Counted from the first letter of the stretch, positions 1 through 9,092 are shown. The stretch is 64,000 nucleotides of DNA from Phycisphaerae bacterium (GCA_018003015.1 JAGNEZ010000015.1:1-64000), one strand, 5' to 3'. The notes: a model not told the origin generated them from the letters alone. Numbers and translations are program-made.

Positions 1-423
1 AGGGAGATGATCAAGGAGTTTGGCCCCGACCGAATCACCGTGGCCATCGACGTGGACCGCAACGAGGCTATGCCCTCCGGCTATGAGGTGTACATCGACG
101 GCGGCCGCACCGCCACCGGGGCGGATGCGGTTGAATGGGCCCGGACTGTCGACAGCTTCGGCGTCAGGGTGATCCTGCCCACCAGCAAGGCCGGGGATGG
201 CGCCAAGACAGGCTATGATCTCCCCGTCATTCGGGCCATGGCGAAGGCCGTATCCGGCCAGGTAGTTGCGTCGGGCGGGGCGGGCAAGCTGGAGCACTTC
301 TACGACGCCGCCATGGCCGGGGCTACCATTCTGCTGGCCGCGTCGGTCTTCCATTTCCACACCATCGACATTCCGGAGCTCAAAACCTATCTCCGCGGCC
401 GCGGACTGAATGTCAGGATGTAG
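1..423 (+). CDS. hisF: Imidazole glycerol phosphate synthase cyclase subunit HisF, 3' part
   Basis: This is the C-terminal 140 residues of HisF, the TIM-barrel cyclase that makes imidazole glycerol phosphate and AICAR with ammonia from HisH in histidine synthesis. The reading frame is open to base 1, so the 5' end lies outside the window. Visible family motifs are VAIDVDR, whose Asp corresponds to the second catalytic Asp (Asp130 in the Thermotoga enzyme), the phosphate-binding segments DGAKTGYD and VASGGAGKLEHF, and the tail AASVFHFHTIDIPELK. It ends in the usual place for the family. A 7-bp hairpin follows the stop by about 30 bases. Cytoplasmic; no other histidine gene is visible in the window. 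Confidence 0.95.
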   Translation, partial: REMIKEFGPDRITVAIDVDRNEAMPSGYEVYIDGGRTATGADAVEWARTVDSFGVRVILPTSKAGDGAKTGYDLPVIRAMAKAVSGQVVASGGAGKLEHFYDAAMAGATILLAASVFHFHTIDIPELKTYLRGRGLNVRM

Positions 424-450
424 CCGTCGTCTACCGCAAGGTGATAGTCG

Positions 451-470
451 CCGGCGTTGAGCCACGCCGG
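451..470. terminator. Hairpin between convergent genes
   Basis: CCGGCGT and ACGCCGG form a perfect 7-bp stem around a 6-base loop, 28 bases after the hisF stop and about 150 bases from the 3' end of the converging binding-protein gene. There is no T-run on either side, so it is only a candidate terminator or 3'-end stabiliser. Confidence 0.4.
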
Positions 471-625
471 GGCCGTCGCATGCGACCATCACGCCTGCAC
501 CGGACAAGGAACGAACCGCGACATCTGCGTCGCTTCACGTGGCCCCGCGCCGGATAAACGTCTACGAACTCCGCGAGCGGGCCGGACCACCCCAGAACGA
601 CTTCTGTCGCCGGCCTACGACCACC

Positions 626-1603
626 TTACCGATATCCCTTGGCGCTCAACCCCACCACCGCATTTACATTGTCCGCCGAGATCACCGTCGCTCCAACGTC
701 CACATTCGATGGTCGGATCCCGTATCGGCAGTACAGGGCCAACTGAACGACCGGATAGAAGCCCTGAATGTACGGCTGCTGGTCGATCGTGAATCTGATG
801 TGGCCGGTTTTGATCAGTCTCAAGATTTGCGGCGAGAGATCAAAACCGGCGGCCGCGTACCCCTTGCCCGCGAAGTGCTTCTCGATCGCCAGCCCAGCCC
901 CTTCCGTATCCGCCTGCCCGGTGCAGAGCACGACCTTAATCTCCGGATCCTCCTTCAACGCCGCCGTGATGACCTCGGCCGATCCCTCCGGCGTCGTGCC
1001 GGTGACGACCCGCTTCCAGGTAACCCCTCTCTCCTTCAGCACGTCCTGCTCACCGCGTAGCCGGTCCTCGAGCGCCGAAATACTGTCGGAGTGAACAGTC
1101 ATCAGGATCTTGCTGTTGTCCGGAATGAACTCCAACGCCCGTTCACCCACGCTGCGCCCGGCCTTGTACAGATCCTGGCACACCGCGCTGAGTCGACGGT
1201 TCGGTGTCCGGTTGTCGTCGGTGTTGAATGCAACAACCGGAATTCCCTTATCCATGGCCTCGGCCACGACGCCGTCAAACGCCTCCGCGTCGATGAGACA
1301 GACGGCGATACCGTCATACCCGTCGGCCAACGCCTTGCGAACCATCTCCGCCTGGGCCTTGAGATCGACCTCCGGCGTGCCCACGAAGATGCATTTTACA
1401 CCCATCTTGGCGGCCGCGTCGGCCATGCCCTTCTTGACAGGCTTGAAGAAGTCCTCGTCCACGCAGGTGGCGATAAAGGCGAAACGCAGCGGCTCGCCGG
1501 ACGCATCCAACAGGCCTCCTCGACCGGTGTGCGAGCAACCGGCGGCGCAGGTCAGCACGGCACTGACAATCACCGCAATAAGACAGGCCATGGGGTTCCT
1601 CAT
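626..1603 (-). CDS. Sugar-binding lipoprotein, RbsB-like (periplasmic binding protein family)
   Basis: A 325-residue exported solute-binding protein of the ribose/galactose type. The start at 1603 is chosen because AGGAG lies 9 bases upstream and the protein then begins with a basic end, a hydrophobic stretch and a lipobox (LTCAAGC), so it should be a lipid-anchored periplasmic protein. The body shows the type 1 binding-protein fold: FAFIATCVDEDFFKPV near residue 40, then EAMDKGIPVVAFNTD and, in the C-terminal lobe, VVLCTGQADTEGAG and IDQQPYIQGFYPV, the usual hinge and ligand regions. No permease or ATPase gene lies beside it, so it is either an orphan binding protein of an ABC importer encoded elsewhere or a sensor input. 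The ligand cannot be read from the sequence. Confidence 0.85.
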   Translation of the reverse strand: MRNPMACLIAVIVSAVLTCAAGCSHTGRGGLLDASGEPLRFAFIATCVDEDFFKPVKKGMADAAAKMGVKCIFVGTPEVDLKAQAEMVRKALADGYDGIAVCLIDAEAFDGVVAEAMDKGIPVVAFNTDDNRTPNRRLSAVCQDLYKAGRSVGERALEFIPDNSKILMTVHSDSISALEDRLRGEQDVLKERGVTWKRVVTGTTPEGSAEVITAALKEDPEIKVVLCTGQADTEGAGLAIEKHFAGKGYAAAGFDLSPQILRLIKTGHIRFTIDQQPYIQGFYPVVQLALYCRYGIRPSNVDVGATVISADNVNAVVGLSAKGYR

Positions 1604-2126
1604 CGTTGACTTCTCCTCTTCTGCCCAAGAACGCGGATCCTGATGCCCCCTCGCCGGTCCCAGACGGTCCCACACTGTTCTCCCACGCTCAGCGAAAACC
1701 ACGTACAAGGTCTTCGGACCTACGGCGTCAAGAGGTCCTGAACCCCCCGACCCGCTGGAGGCATTCTATGGGCTCACAGAGGGGGTCACAAGTGGGACTG
1801 AAACCCAAGCGTGTCACCTCCCGGGCTCTACCATGCGGTTGTGATGCCGGGCGTGAGGTGACCCCGCCAGTTGGAGTGAATCGGTAGCTATCAGATGGTC
1901 GTCCAGGTAGCAACGCATCTTCCGCACAGCCTTGGTGTATAAGGAGCTAGAGACCGCCGGAACGTCGATCCTGAAAGTGGTCTCGAGCCGGACGCGTCTT
2001 TTTTTTCAGTTTTTTAACAACAAACCAGTAACGGAAGGTAATTCCGGCGTCTATTAGTACAGAGGTGTCTCTCCCTGCGCCCGTGACTGTCCTGGCGCGG
2101 CCGGTGTCTGCTATGGAGTCTGGGAA
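1604..2126. other. Gene-free region upstream of gspE with one inverted repeat and T-tracts
   Basis: No convincing gene. It holds the upstream regions of two divergent genes. GTCACCTC (1813-1820) is repeated inverted as GAGGTGAC (1855-1862), giving a possible 8-bp stem over a 34-base loop. A T-rich stretch at 1997-2015 stands out against the GC-rich background and could be part of a promoter or a terminator of a short transcript. GspE starts at a GTG preceded by GGAG. I recognise no known RNA family here. Confidence 0.5.
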
Positions 2127-3842
2127 GTGGTAGGCAATCGAATCGGCGAGATCCTTGTTGAATTGGGTTATTTGACGCCCGACCGTCTAGCCCAGACCAT
2201 CCATGCCGGAAACGGCGACAATCTGCGAACCGGCGAACGTCTTTGTCGACTTGGCCTGATCCGTGAAGAGGATCTGGTCCACGCCCTGGCCATCCAGTGC
2301 GGGATTCCGCACGTGGACCTTGGGACTGTTGAGGTTGCGCAGGAAGCGTTGCGCTGTCTGCCGCCCGATCTGGCCCAGCGCTACCGGGCCCTGCCGCTGT
2401 CCATGGCGGAAGGGCGGATCCACCTCGCGATGGCCGACCCTTTCAACTTTCGGGCCGTCGAGGATATCAGCGCGGTATGCGGGCTGGAGGTCGTTCGGCA
2501 CTTTGCCCGACCGAGTGAGCTGCTCGATGCCCTCCGCAGGTACTACGGCACGTCCGCGGCTCGCATGGCCGACTCGCTGGCCAACGGCAGCACGGATGCG
2601 GAAGTGGTCGAGGGCGGCGATCTCGTTGGCCACCTGCACGAGTTGGCCCGAGAGCCGTCCCTGATCAACCTGGTCAACCTGATCATCCTGGAGGCCGTCC
2701 AGGACAAGGCGAGCGACATCCACATTGAGCCCTTCGAACGAGAGCTGAAGGTGAAGTACCGGATCGACGGCGTACTGCACGAGATGGCTCCGCCGTCGAA
2801 GCATTTGCAGGCAGCCATCATCAGCCGCATCAAGATCATGGCCCAGCTGAACATTGCCGAGCGATTCCTGCCTCAGGATGGGCACATCAAATTCAACGCT
2901 CCTAGCGCGAGTGTGGATATCCGTGTCTCGACCGTGCCAACGATGTTCGGTGAAAGCGTGGTGATGCGCATCCTGGACCGCACGGCCACGATGCGCCAGC
3001 TCGGAGAACTCGGATTGGGCGACGATCTGCTGGCCGCATTCGGAGCGACGCTCCGCAGACCGCACGGGATCATCCTCGTGACCGGCCCCACGGGCAGCGG
3101 AAAGACCACCACGCTCTACGCAGCCCTCAACCACATCTACACACCCGCCAAGAAGATCATCACCATCGAGGACCCGGTTGAGTTCCACCTGGAAGGCGTC
3201 AACCAGATCCAGGTCAATGTCAAACGCGGACTGACCTTCGCCAACGGCCTCCGTTCGATCCTCCGCCAGGACCCGGACATCGTCATGGTGGGAGAGATCC
3301 GCGACGGGGAAACCGCGGACATTGCGATCCGCAGCGCGTTGACCGGCCACCTGGTTCTGTCGTCGCTGCACACCAACGATTCGGCCGGGGCGATTACCCG
3401 GCTTCTGGATATGGGTATCGAGCCATTCCTGCTGGCCACCACGGTTGAAGCAGTGATCGCCCAGCGGCTTGTTCGAGTCGTCTGCGACCGGTGCGACAAG
3501 GTGTACCAGCCCGCCGTTCGCACCCTGGAGCAACTCGGCGGCGACGCGGTGACCTTCGGCGGGAAGGAGTTGCGCCGCGGGCGCGGCTGCCAGGACTGCC
3601 GCAACACCGGCTACCGCGGGCGAATCGGCATTTTTGAGATGATCCGCCTGACCGACGCCATGCGCGAGATGATCATGAATCGACCGTCGAGCAGCCAGAT
3701 CCGACGAGCCGCGAACCATAACTTCACCAGCATGAGACAAGACGGCTATCGCAAGGTCCTCGACGGGGTGACCACCCTCGAGGAGGTCTGGCGCGTAACC
3801 CAGGACGCACAACAGGAAAACGGCACTCCGGTGCCGGCGTGA
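2127..3842 (+). CDS. gspE: Type II secretion ATPase GspE (cluster I)
   Basis: Hexameric cytoplasmic ATPase that drives pseudopilus assembly in type II secretion, 571 residues. The N-terminal 140 residues match the MshEN/T2SSE_N domain that binds the GspL cytoplasmic domain. The catalytic part has Walker A GPTGSGKTT (320-328), an Asp box around EDPVEF (348-353), Walker B DPDIVMVGEIRD (382-393) and the His box SSLHTND (412-418). Four cysteines (453, 456, 488, 491) form the zinc-binding CxxC pair typical of GspE and MshE rather than PilT. The start is GTG with GGAG 8 bases upstream. It is the first gene of an eleven-gene secretion operon. It is the only such ATPase in the window, so it may also power cluster II; that is inference. 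Confidence 0.97.
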   Translation: MVGNRIGEILVELGYLTPDRLAQTIHAGNGDNLRTGERLCRLGLIREEDLVHALAIQCGIPHVDLGTVEVAQEALRCLPPDLAQRYRALPLSMAEGRIHLAMADPFNFRAVEDISAVCGLEVVRHFARPSELLDALRRYYGTSAARMADSLANGSTDAEVVEGGDLVGHLHELAREPSLINLVNLIILEAVQDKASDIHIEPFERELKVKYRIDGVLHEMAPPSKHLQAAIISRIKIMAQLNIAERFLPQDGHIKFNAPSASVDIRVSTVPTMFGESVVMRILDRTATMRQLGELGLGDDLLAAFGATLRRPHGIILVTGPTGSGKTTTLYAALNHIYTPAKKIITIEDPVEFHLEGVNQIQVNVKRGLTFANGLRSILRQDPDIVMVGEIRDGETADIAIRSALTGHLVLSSLHTNDSAGAITRLLDMGIEPFLLATTVEAVIAQRLVRVVCDRCDKVYQPAVRTLEQLGGDAVTFGGKELRRGRGCQDCRNTGYRGRIGIFEMIRLTDAMREMIMNRPSSSQIRRAANHNFTSMRQDGYRKVLDGVTTLEEVWRVTQDAQQENGTPVPA

Positions 3843-3932
3843 CTTGGTCTCCCCGCCCGCAAGGCGCGAGCCGTGTGTTCATCAGGCTTCGAGTGGCAAA
3901 GGTTCAGCTGGAAGAGCGCTGGAGGCAGAGGC

Positions 3933-5171
3933 ATGCCCAGCTTCTCGTACCGGGCGATGACAGTGGAAGGGCAGGATGTCAGCGGGGTCATCGAGGCGAC
4001 GGACCGCGCCGAAGCGCTGCGCGAACTGGTGACCCGGGGAACCTGCGTGACCGAGCTCGCCGAGAGGGACGAGCGGTCTCTGCTCGGTTTCAGCCGCCGC
4101 GAGGGCTGTGAACGGATTCGCATCCGATCCAAGCAGGTGGCCGTCCTGACTCGGCAGTTGGCCACTTCGCTGGAAGCCGGGCTGCCTCTGATGAGCGCCC
4201 TTCATGTGGTGGGAAGCGAGATCGACCACTCCCCCACACGAACCCTGCTTTGCCGGCTGGGGCAGCGTGTGCAGGAAGGGGCGAGTTTCTCCGATGCCCT
4301 GGCCGAACACCCCAAGGTGTTCAGTCCAATGTACGTTCGCCTGGCCCGGGTGGGCGAAACCGGGGGCATGCTCGACCTGGTGCTGGGACAGCTGGCTGAC
4401 ATGCTCGAACGAGCCGCCGACCTGCGTGAGCGGGTCAAGACCGCCTCGATCTACCCAGCCATCCTCACTGTCGTCGGCCTGGCCTCCATCGCGGTCATCG
4501 TGACGTTCATCGTACCCAGGATTCTCGAGTCGTTGGGCACGGATGCCGTCTCCCTGCCGCTGACGACACGCATGCTCATGGCAATCAGCGACTTCGTGGG
4601 AGCCTACTGGTGGCTGCTGCTGGGCGGGGCTGTCGCGGTCTCCGCGGGCTTCCGCCAGATTGTGCTCCGCGGCCCGGGACGACCTGGGTGGGACGCTCTC
4701 AAACTGCGGATGCCGGTTCTCGGACGGCTCATCCGGCAGACGGAGGCGGCTCGTTTCGCCCGAAGCCTGGGCATCCTGACCAAGGCCGGCGTATCGATCA
4801 CGACCGCCATGGCGGTGGTGCTCGATACCCTCCAGAACACCGTGATCCGCAACGCGGTGAGCGAACTGGCCCGATCAATCCAGGGCGGTGAGTCAATCGC
4901 GATGCCACTGCAGCGCAGCGGCCTGTTCCCGCCGTTGCTGGTGCAGATGGTCCGGGTGGGCGAGAACACCGGCCGGCTCGATGAGATGCTCCTGCGCTCC
5001 GCAAACGTCCACGAATCGGAGGCCAAGCTCACCCTCGACCGGCTGGTCGCCGTGCTGCCCGTATTGCTGATTCTGGTGCTCGCGTGCGCGATCGGTTTCA
5101 TCGCGGGCGGGCTGATTCTGGCTATCGTCGAGTTTCAGAGCATGGGCGTGGGAGGCATGCCGGGACGATGA
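3933..5171 (+). CDS. gspF: Type II secretion inner-membrane platform protein GspF (cluster I)
   Basis: A 412-residue polytopic protein of the GspF/PilC family, the inner-membrane platform on which GspE acts. The start at 3933 gives the standard family opening MPSFSYRAM and has GGAGG upstream; an earlier in-frame start would add a 20-residue arginine-rich tail with no homology. Two T2SSF domains are visible, each with the GETGG/GENTG-type loop (VGETGGMLDLVL and VGENTGRLDEML), and hydrophobic segments follow near residues 170-195, 215-240 and 375-400. It lies 90 bases after gspE and shortly before gspG. Confidence 0.96.
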   Translation: MPSFSYRAMTVEGQDVSGVIEATDRAEALRELVTRGTCVTELAERDERSLLGFSRREGCERIRIRSKQVAVLTRQLATSLEAGLPLMSALHVVGSEIDHSPTRTLLCRLGQRVQEGASFSDALAEHPKVFSPMYVRLARVGETGGMLDLVLGQLADMLERAADLRERVKTASIYPAILTVVGLASIAVIVTFIVPRILESLGTDAVSLPLTTRMLMAISDFVGAYWWLLLGGAVAVSAGFRQIVLRGPGRPGWDALKLRMPVLGRLIRQTEAARFARSLGILTKAGVSITTAMAVVLDTLQNTVIRNAVSELARSIQGGESIAMPLQRSGLFPPLLVQMVRVGENTGRLDEMLLRSANVHESEAKLTLDRLVAVLPVLLILVLACAIGFIAGGLILAIVEFQSMGVGGMPGR

Positions 5172-5258
5172 AAAGGCAGCGGCCAGAGCGGCGCCGCGAG
5201 CGCGCCGGAGGACACCGTACGACGAATGACTGGTCCGGACCAGACCAAGGAGACGGCT

Positions 5259-5699
5259 ATGCGAAGCGGAGAATGGAGACGTGAAAGACGGAAGCGGGAT
5301 GCGTTCACGCTGATCGAGTTCCTTGTGGTCATGACAATCATCGGCATTCTGGCCGCCCTGATCGTGCCGCGGTTCATCAATCGGGCCGGCGAGGCGAAGG
5401 CCGTGGTCGCCAAGCAGAAGATCACCGTCCTCGAGCAGAAGGTGGTCGAGTTTCAGGCGGACTGCGGGCGCTTGCCAACCGCCCAGGAAGGGCTGCGGGC
5501 CCTGGTTCGTCAGCCCGCCGATGCCGGCCAGAAGTGGAAAGGCCCCTACGTCAAAGAGAAGGACATTCTCGATCCGTGGGGCACCGAGCTGGCCTACCTG
5601 GCACCGGGCCGCCACAACGCGGACTTCGACATCTTCACCCTTGGCGCAGACGGCCAGGAAGGCGGCGAAGGTGAGAACGCCGACATCGGTAACTGGTAA
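5259..5699 (+). CDS. gspG: Major pseudopilin GspG (cluster I)
   Basis: Main pseudopilus subunit, 146 residues. A short basic leader ends in Ala before FTLIEF, then comes the hydrophobic helix FLVVMTIIGILAALIVP with Glu at +5, so it is a prepilin peptidase substrate although -1 is Ala rather than the usual Gly. The C-terminal half has the GspG signature: KWKGPYVKEKD, DPWGTEL, and the calcium-site loop FTLGADGQEGG ending ADIGNW. The start at 5259 follows AAGGAG; the earlier ATG at 5226 lacks a ribosome site. No prepilin peptidase gene is in the window. Confidence 0.95.
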   Translation: MRSGEWRRERRKRDAFTLIEFLVVMTIIGILAALIVPRFINRAGEAKAVVAKQKITVLEQKVVEFQADCGRLPTAQEGLRALVRQPADAGQKWKGPYVKEKDILDPWGTELAYLAPGRHNADFDIFTLGADGQEGGEGENADIGNW

Positions 5700-5727
5700 A
5701 ACCTGCTGCGGCGCGAGATGCATCGAC

Positions 5728-6273
5728 TTGCCCACGTGCCGGCTGCGAACGGCGTTCACGCTCGTGGAACTGCTCGTCGCCCTGGCATTGCTCGCCGTGG
5801 CGGCCGGAATCATCGTTCCGCGGATGTCGCGTTCCATGGGACGCAGCGAACTCCGCGAGGCGGCCGGCCGATTCGCCCACACCGCCAAGGCCGCTCGGCA
5901 ATATGCCCTGGCCCGCCGGCAAGCCTGCGCCATGGAGATTGACCTGGACCACGGCACCTACGCCGTAACCGAGCTGCACGGCACGGGGTCGGGGAGAACC
6001 TCGCAAGTCACCCGGACCTCGTGGCTGAAGACCGGCCGTTGGCCCGGCAGCATACGTGTAAGCGCCTACCAGACTCCCGATGGCCTGATGACGATGAACG
6101 GAATCCAACGATTGAGCTTCCAGCCCGACGGGACGACCAGCGGCGCATCGATCCGATTCGTTCACCAGGCTGACGAGTACCAGGTGATTGTACACCCCCA
6201 CAGCGGACAGGTGGTTCTCGGAGATGCGACCACCACAACGTTCGCCGAAGACCAGTACGACCTGGGTGACTGA
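5728..6273 (+). CDS. gspH: Minor pseudopilin GspH (cluster I), start uncertain
   Basis: About 181 residues with the prepilin helix FTLVELLVALALLAVAAGII and a GspH-type beta-rich body (AAGRFAHTAKAARQYALARR, then RLSFQPDG and VIVHPHSGQVVL). No ATG opens this frame close to the helix: the choices are TTG at 5728, giving a short basic leader ending RLRTA, or GTG at 5671, which would overlap gspG. An ATG at 5718 in another frame would encode a leader ending in Gly exactly before FTLVE if one G near 5754 were absent, so a one-base sequence error or frameshift is possible. GspH sits near the tip of the pseudopilus. Confidence 0.85.
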   Translation: MPTCRLRTAFTLVELLVALALLAVAAGIIVPRMSRSMGRSELREAAGRFAHTAKAARQYALARRQACAMEIDLDHGTYAVTELHGTGSGRTSQVTRTSWLKTGRWPGSIRVSAYQTPDGLMTMNGIQRLSFQPDGTTSGASIRFVHQADEYQVIVHPHSGQVVLGDATTTTFAEDQYDLGD

Positions 6274-6286
6274 GATGGAGATCGGC

Positions 6287-6790
6287 ATGACTCGGATGGC
6301 AATGCCAAAAGGCGAACGGCGTGAGCGGCTCGCCCTTCCTCCTTCCTCCCGCGTAGGGACGAACAAAACGGAGGTCCGAGCGATGACGCTGATTGAGGTG
6401 CTCGTGGCCATGACCTTGCTCAGCACTTGTGTGGCGGGACTGATGACCTCGGCGACGCTGGCGACGCGCAATCAGCAGAGGTGCGGACAACGCGTGGCGG
6501 CCTTGTATCTGGCCCAGGAAAAACTCGCCGAAGTCGAAATGATCGGTGCTCACGTCTGGATGCTCGGGCATCCGACCGAAGGGGCGGAGGACCGCAACGA
6601 AACCACCTACGATTGGACGATCGACATCAAGCAGCAGTCGGTGGGCGAGCTGTTCACCGTTCAGGTGAAGGTGGAGTGGGGTGGCCCCAGCGGCGGCGAA
6701 GTGTCGCTGGAGACATGGCTAAACGATTATCAGGCCAAGGACGCAGAGACTGAAACACGAAGCGACCAGGAGAGGGCAGGGCACCGGTGA
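6287..6790 (+). CDS. gspI: Minor pseudopilin GspI (cluster I)
   Basis: About 167 residues. The prepilin motif is VRA followed by MTLIEVLVAMTLLSTCVAGL, with Glu at +5 and Ala at -1. The segment YLAQEKLAEVE after the helix is characteristic of GspI, which nucleates the I-J-K tip complex. ATG 6287 is chosen because GGAG lies 7 bases before it; the resulting leader of about 32 residues is longer than usual, and ATGs at 6275, 6296 and 6302 are alternatives. Its stop overlaps the GTG of gspJ (GTGA), indicating translational coupling. Confidence 0.92.
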   Translation: MTRMAMPKGERRERLALPPSSRVGTNKTEVRAMTLIEVLVAMTLLSTCVAGLMTSATLATRNQQRCGQRVAALYLAQEKLAEVEMIGAHVWMLGHPTEGAEDRNETTYDWTIDIKQQSVGELFTVQVKVEWGGPSGGEVSLETWLNDYQAKDAETETRSDQERAGHR

Positions 6791-7692
6791 CAAGCGAGGA
6801 CACGAGTAAGGAAGCGCCGCCGATCACCCGGCGCCTAACGCGAAAGGCGGAAATGGGCGGGTGCCGAACGCTGGTCAGCGAACGCGGTCTTGGGTGCCGA
6901 GGAATGCATCGATCGCGTGACCAGAAGAGTGTACCACCTTGGTCAATGGGTGCGAGAGGGGACCTCGCCTGCCGCCGTGTCCGCGCATTCACACTGGTTG
7001 AGGTCATCGCGGCTCTGACCATTTCCGCCATGCTCTTCGTGTCAGTCGTGAGCACGACCCGAGCCCTCTCCAGCACTCGCCAGAACGTCGAACGACGGGT
7101 CGACCAGAGGGCCGCGGCCCGACACGCGATGGAGACGATTGTGGCCGCACTGCGCAACGTCCGCCGCGACCCGGCCAAGGAGCGGCCGGTCGTCATCGGT
7201 CGTAGTGGCGGCCGGGGCGCGGGCAACGATCGCATCGATCTGCTGGTGATCAGCGATGTGCGCGGCCGGCCGGAAGGAGCCGAATCAGACCAGTACGAGC
7301 AGAGCTTCTACCTGGCCGAGTGTCCCGGACGGCCCGGCCTTGTGTTGCTGAGCCGAAAGGACCACGCCCTCGACGATCATCCCCAGGAGGGCGGCGTCGG
7401 CACCATCGTGACCGAGGGAATGATGACGCTGTCGTTCACCTACTACTCCGGTGCCGAATGGCGAGATGAATGGTCGGACCTGGAGGTCCGCGCACCCCAG
7501 GCGGTGCGGGTCACGCTGAGCACCATGCCAGCCAACATGACAGACGCGCAGGATTCGGGAGAACCAGCGGTGCTCTCGACCATCGTCGCCCTGCACACCA
7601 ATGAGCCGGTCGACGACCGGGCGGCAGATCGCAAGAAGCGAGAGGAAGCGAACCCTGGCCCCAGTCCAAGTCCAGGAGGGCCGCCTCCATGA
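6787..7692 (+). CDS. gspJ: Minor pseudopilin GspJ (cluster I)
   Basis: A 301-residue minor pseudopilin with RVRA before FTLVEVIAALTISAMLF, then the GspJ-type segment DQRAAARHAMETIVAALRNVRRD and a beta-rich domain (GTIVTEGMMTLSFTYY). As read from the GTG that overlaps the gspI stop, the leader is about 67 residues, far longer than the usual 5-30; ATG 6946 would shorten it to 14 but has no ribosome site. The C-terminus is a Pro/Gly/Lys tail. It overlaps gspK by four bases (ATGA). Confidence 0.93.
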   Translation: MTSEDTSKEAPPITRRLTRKAEMGGCRTLVSERGLGCRGMHRSRDQKSVPPWSMGARGDLACRRVRAFTLVEVIAALTISAMLFVSVVSTTRALSSTRQNVERRVDQRAAARHAMETIVAALRNVRRDPAKERPVVIGRSGGRGAGNDRIDLLVISDVRGRPEGAESDQYEQSFYLAECPGRPGLVLLSRKDHALDDHPQEGGVGTIVTEGMMTLSFTYYSGAEWRDEWSDLEVRAPQAVRVTLSTMPANMTDAQDSGEPAVLSTIVALHTNEPVDDRAADRKKREEANPGPSPSPGGPPP

Positions 7693-9092
7693 AACGGCGT
7701 CGGTTTCGCCGAGCACGCCCGCCTTTCCCGAGCCGCAGCCCGCGCTGCAAGCCGATCGCGCACGACCCGCGCCGACCCGCGGTCGCCCTGATCTTCGTGC
7801 TGTGGTCGGTCACTCTCCTGTCTCTGCTCGCCGGCGGACTGAGCTTCGCGATTCGCCAAGACATGACCATCTCGAACATCCAGCGCGATCGGCTGACCGC
7901 CCACTGGGCGGCCCGAGCCGGCGTGGAGACAGCCATCGCCACCATTATGGATCAGACCAGTTCAGTGCAGGCCGAGACCGATCTCTGGTACGACGACCCG
8001 GTCACGATGCAGGACATCAGGCTGACCGGCGGCAGGTTCAGCGTCTTCCACGGCGACTATGGTGATCTGCCCCGGATCCAATACGGCGCCAGCGATGAAA
8101 ACGCCAAGCTCAACGTGAACAACGCAAGTCGAGAGCAGCTGATGAGACTGCCGCATATGACCAACTACATCGCCGGCGCGATTGTCGAGTGGCGCGGAGG
8201 AAACACGAATCAGGAATCGCAGGCGGACGGAGTGGGCCGGGGCTATTACACCGGCCTGGCTCATCCGTACACGATGCGCGACGGACCGGTCAAGACGGTG
8301 CGCGAACTGCTTCTGATTCGCGGAGTGACACCCGAACTGCTCTACGGGGAGGATGCCAACGGCAACGAGATCCTCGACCCCAATGAGGACGACGGCGACG
8401 CGAGTGATCCGCCAGACAACTCCGACGGCCGGCTCGATCGCGGCTGGTTCTCCTACCTCACCGCGTACAGCTACGAGAAAAACACCAATGCCAGTGGCCA
8501 GAAACGCCTGAACCTGAGTTCCGCCGATACCGACACACTAAAGAGCCGCCTGGGGCTGCCCAAATGGGCGGCGGAATCGATCGTCAAGGCTCGGGAAAAG
8601 AAGAAGTTCGAGCATCTGGTCGACCTCCTGGACGTTCAACGCGATCCGAGCATCGCCATCGACTCGTCGGAGGAATCCAGCGACAGCCCCGCCAACGATC
8701 AGCCGGTCACCGCCTCCGTGTTCGCTAGTATGGTCGACGAACTCACGCTCAAGGACGCCGAAATCCTGCCCGGACGAGTCAACATCAACACGGCGCCGCG
8801 GGCGGTCATCCGGGCCCTGCCAGACATGGGCGACGAGCTGGCCGACGCGATCGTTCGCTACCGTGAGAGCGGTGGTGTGTATACCTCGATCGGCGACCTG
8901 CTCAGCGTCAGCGGAATGACCAAGGACAGGTTCGCCAAGCTCGAGGACAGTGTGACCGTGCGGTCCTGGGTTTTTCGTATCCAGAGCCATGGCTACACGG
9001 AGTCGGGCCTCGCCAAGGCGACGATCGAATGCGTGGTGGACCGCGGGTCCAAGGTGCCGCGGATCCTGTACTGGCTGGAGTCCTCACCTTGA
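7689..9092 (+). CDS. gspK: Minor pseudopilin GspK (cluster I), tip subunit
   Basis: A 467-residue GspK, the large subunit that caps the pseudopilus. The N-terminal hydrophobic helix VALIFVLWSVTLLSLLAG lacks the +5 Glu, as is normal for GspK. After the prepilin core come SDENAKLNVNNASREQL and a calcium-type loop DANGNEILDPNEDDGD near residue 222, then two helix-hairpin-helix-like segments (LGLPKWAAESIVKAREK and VNINTAPRAVIRALP). GGAGG precedes the ATG, which overlaps the gspJ stop. Length is somewhat greater than proteobacterial GspK (about 320-330). Confidence 0.94.
   Translation: MKRRRFRRARPPFPSRSPRCKPIAHDPRRPAVALIFVLWSVTLLSLLAGGLSFAIRQDMTISNIQRDRLTAHWAARAGVETAIATIMDQTSSVQAETDLWYDDPVTMQDIRLTGGRFSVFHGDYGDLPRIQYGASDENAKLNVNNASREQLMRLPHMTNYIAGAIVEWRGGNTNQESQADGVGRGYYTGLAHPYTMRDGPVKTVRELLLIRGVTPELLYGEDANGNEILDPNEDDGDASDPPDNSDGRLDRGWFSYLTAYSYEKNTNASGQKRLNLSSADTDTLKSRLGLPKWAAESIVKAREKKKFEHLVDLLDVQRDPSIAIDSSEESSDSPANDQPVTASVFASMVDELTLKDAEILPGRVNINTAPRAVIRALPDMGDELADAIVRYRESGGVYTSIGDLLSVSGMTKDRFAKLEDSVTVRSWVFRIQSHGYTESGLAKATIECVVDRGSKVPRILYWLESSP

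Noticed and set aside
1720-1890. Possible riboswitch or structured RNA
   Set aside because: There is an inverted repeat, but I cannot match the conserved core of any known class; kept only as a described intergenic region.
2187-3812. 541-codon open frame opposite gspE
   Set aside because: Shadow of gspE; the plus strand has all ATPase motifs.
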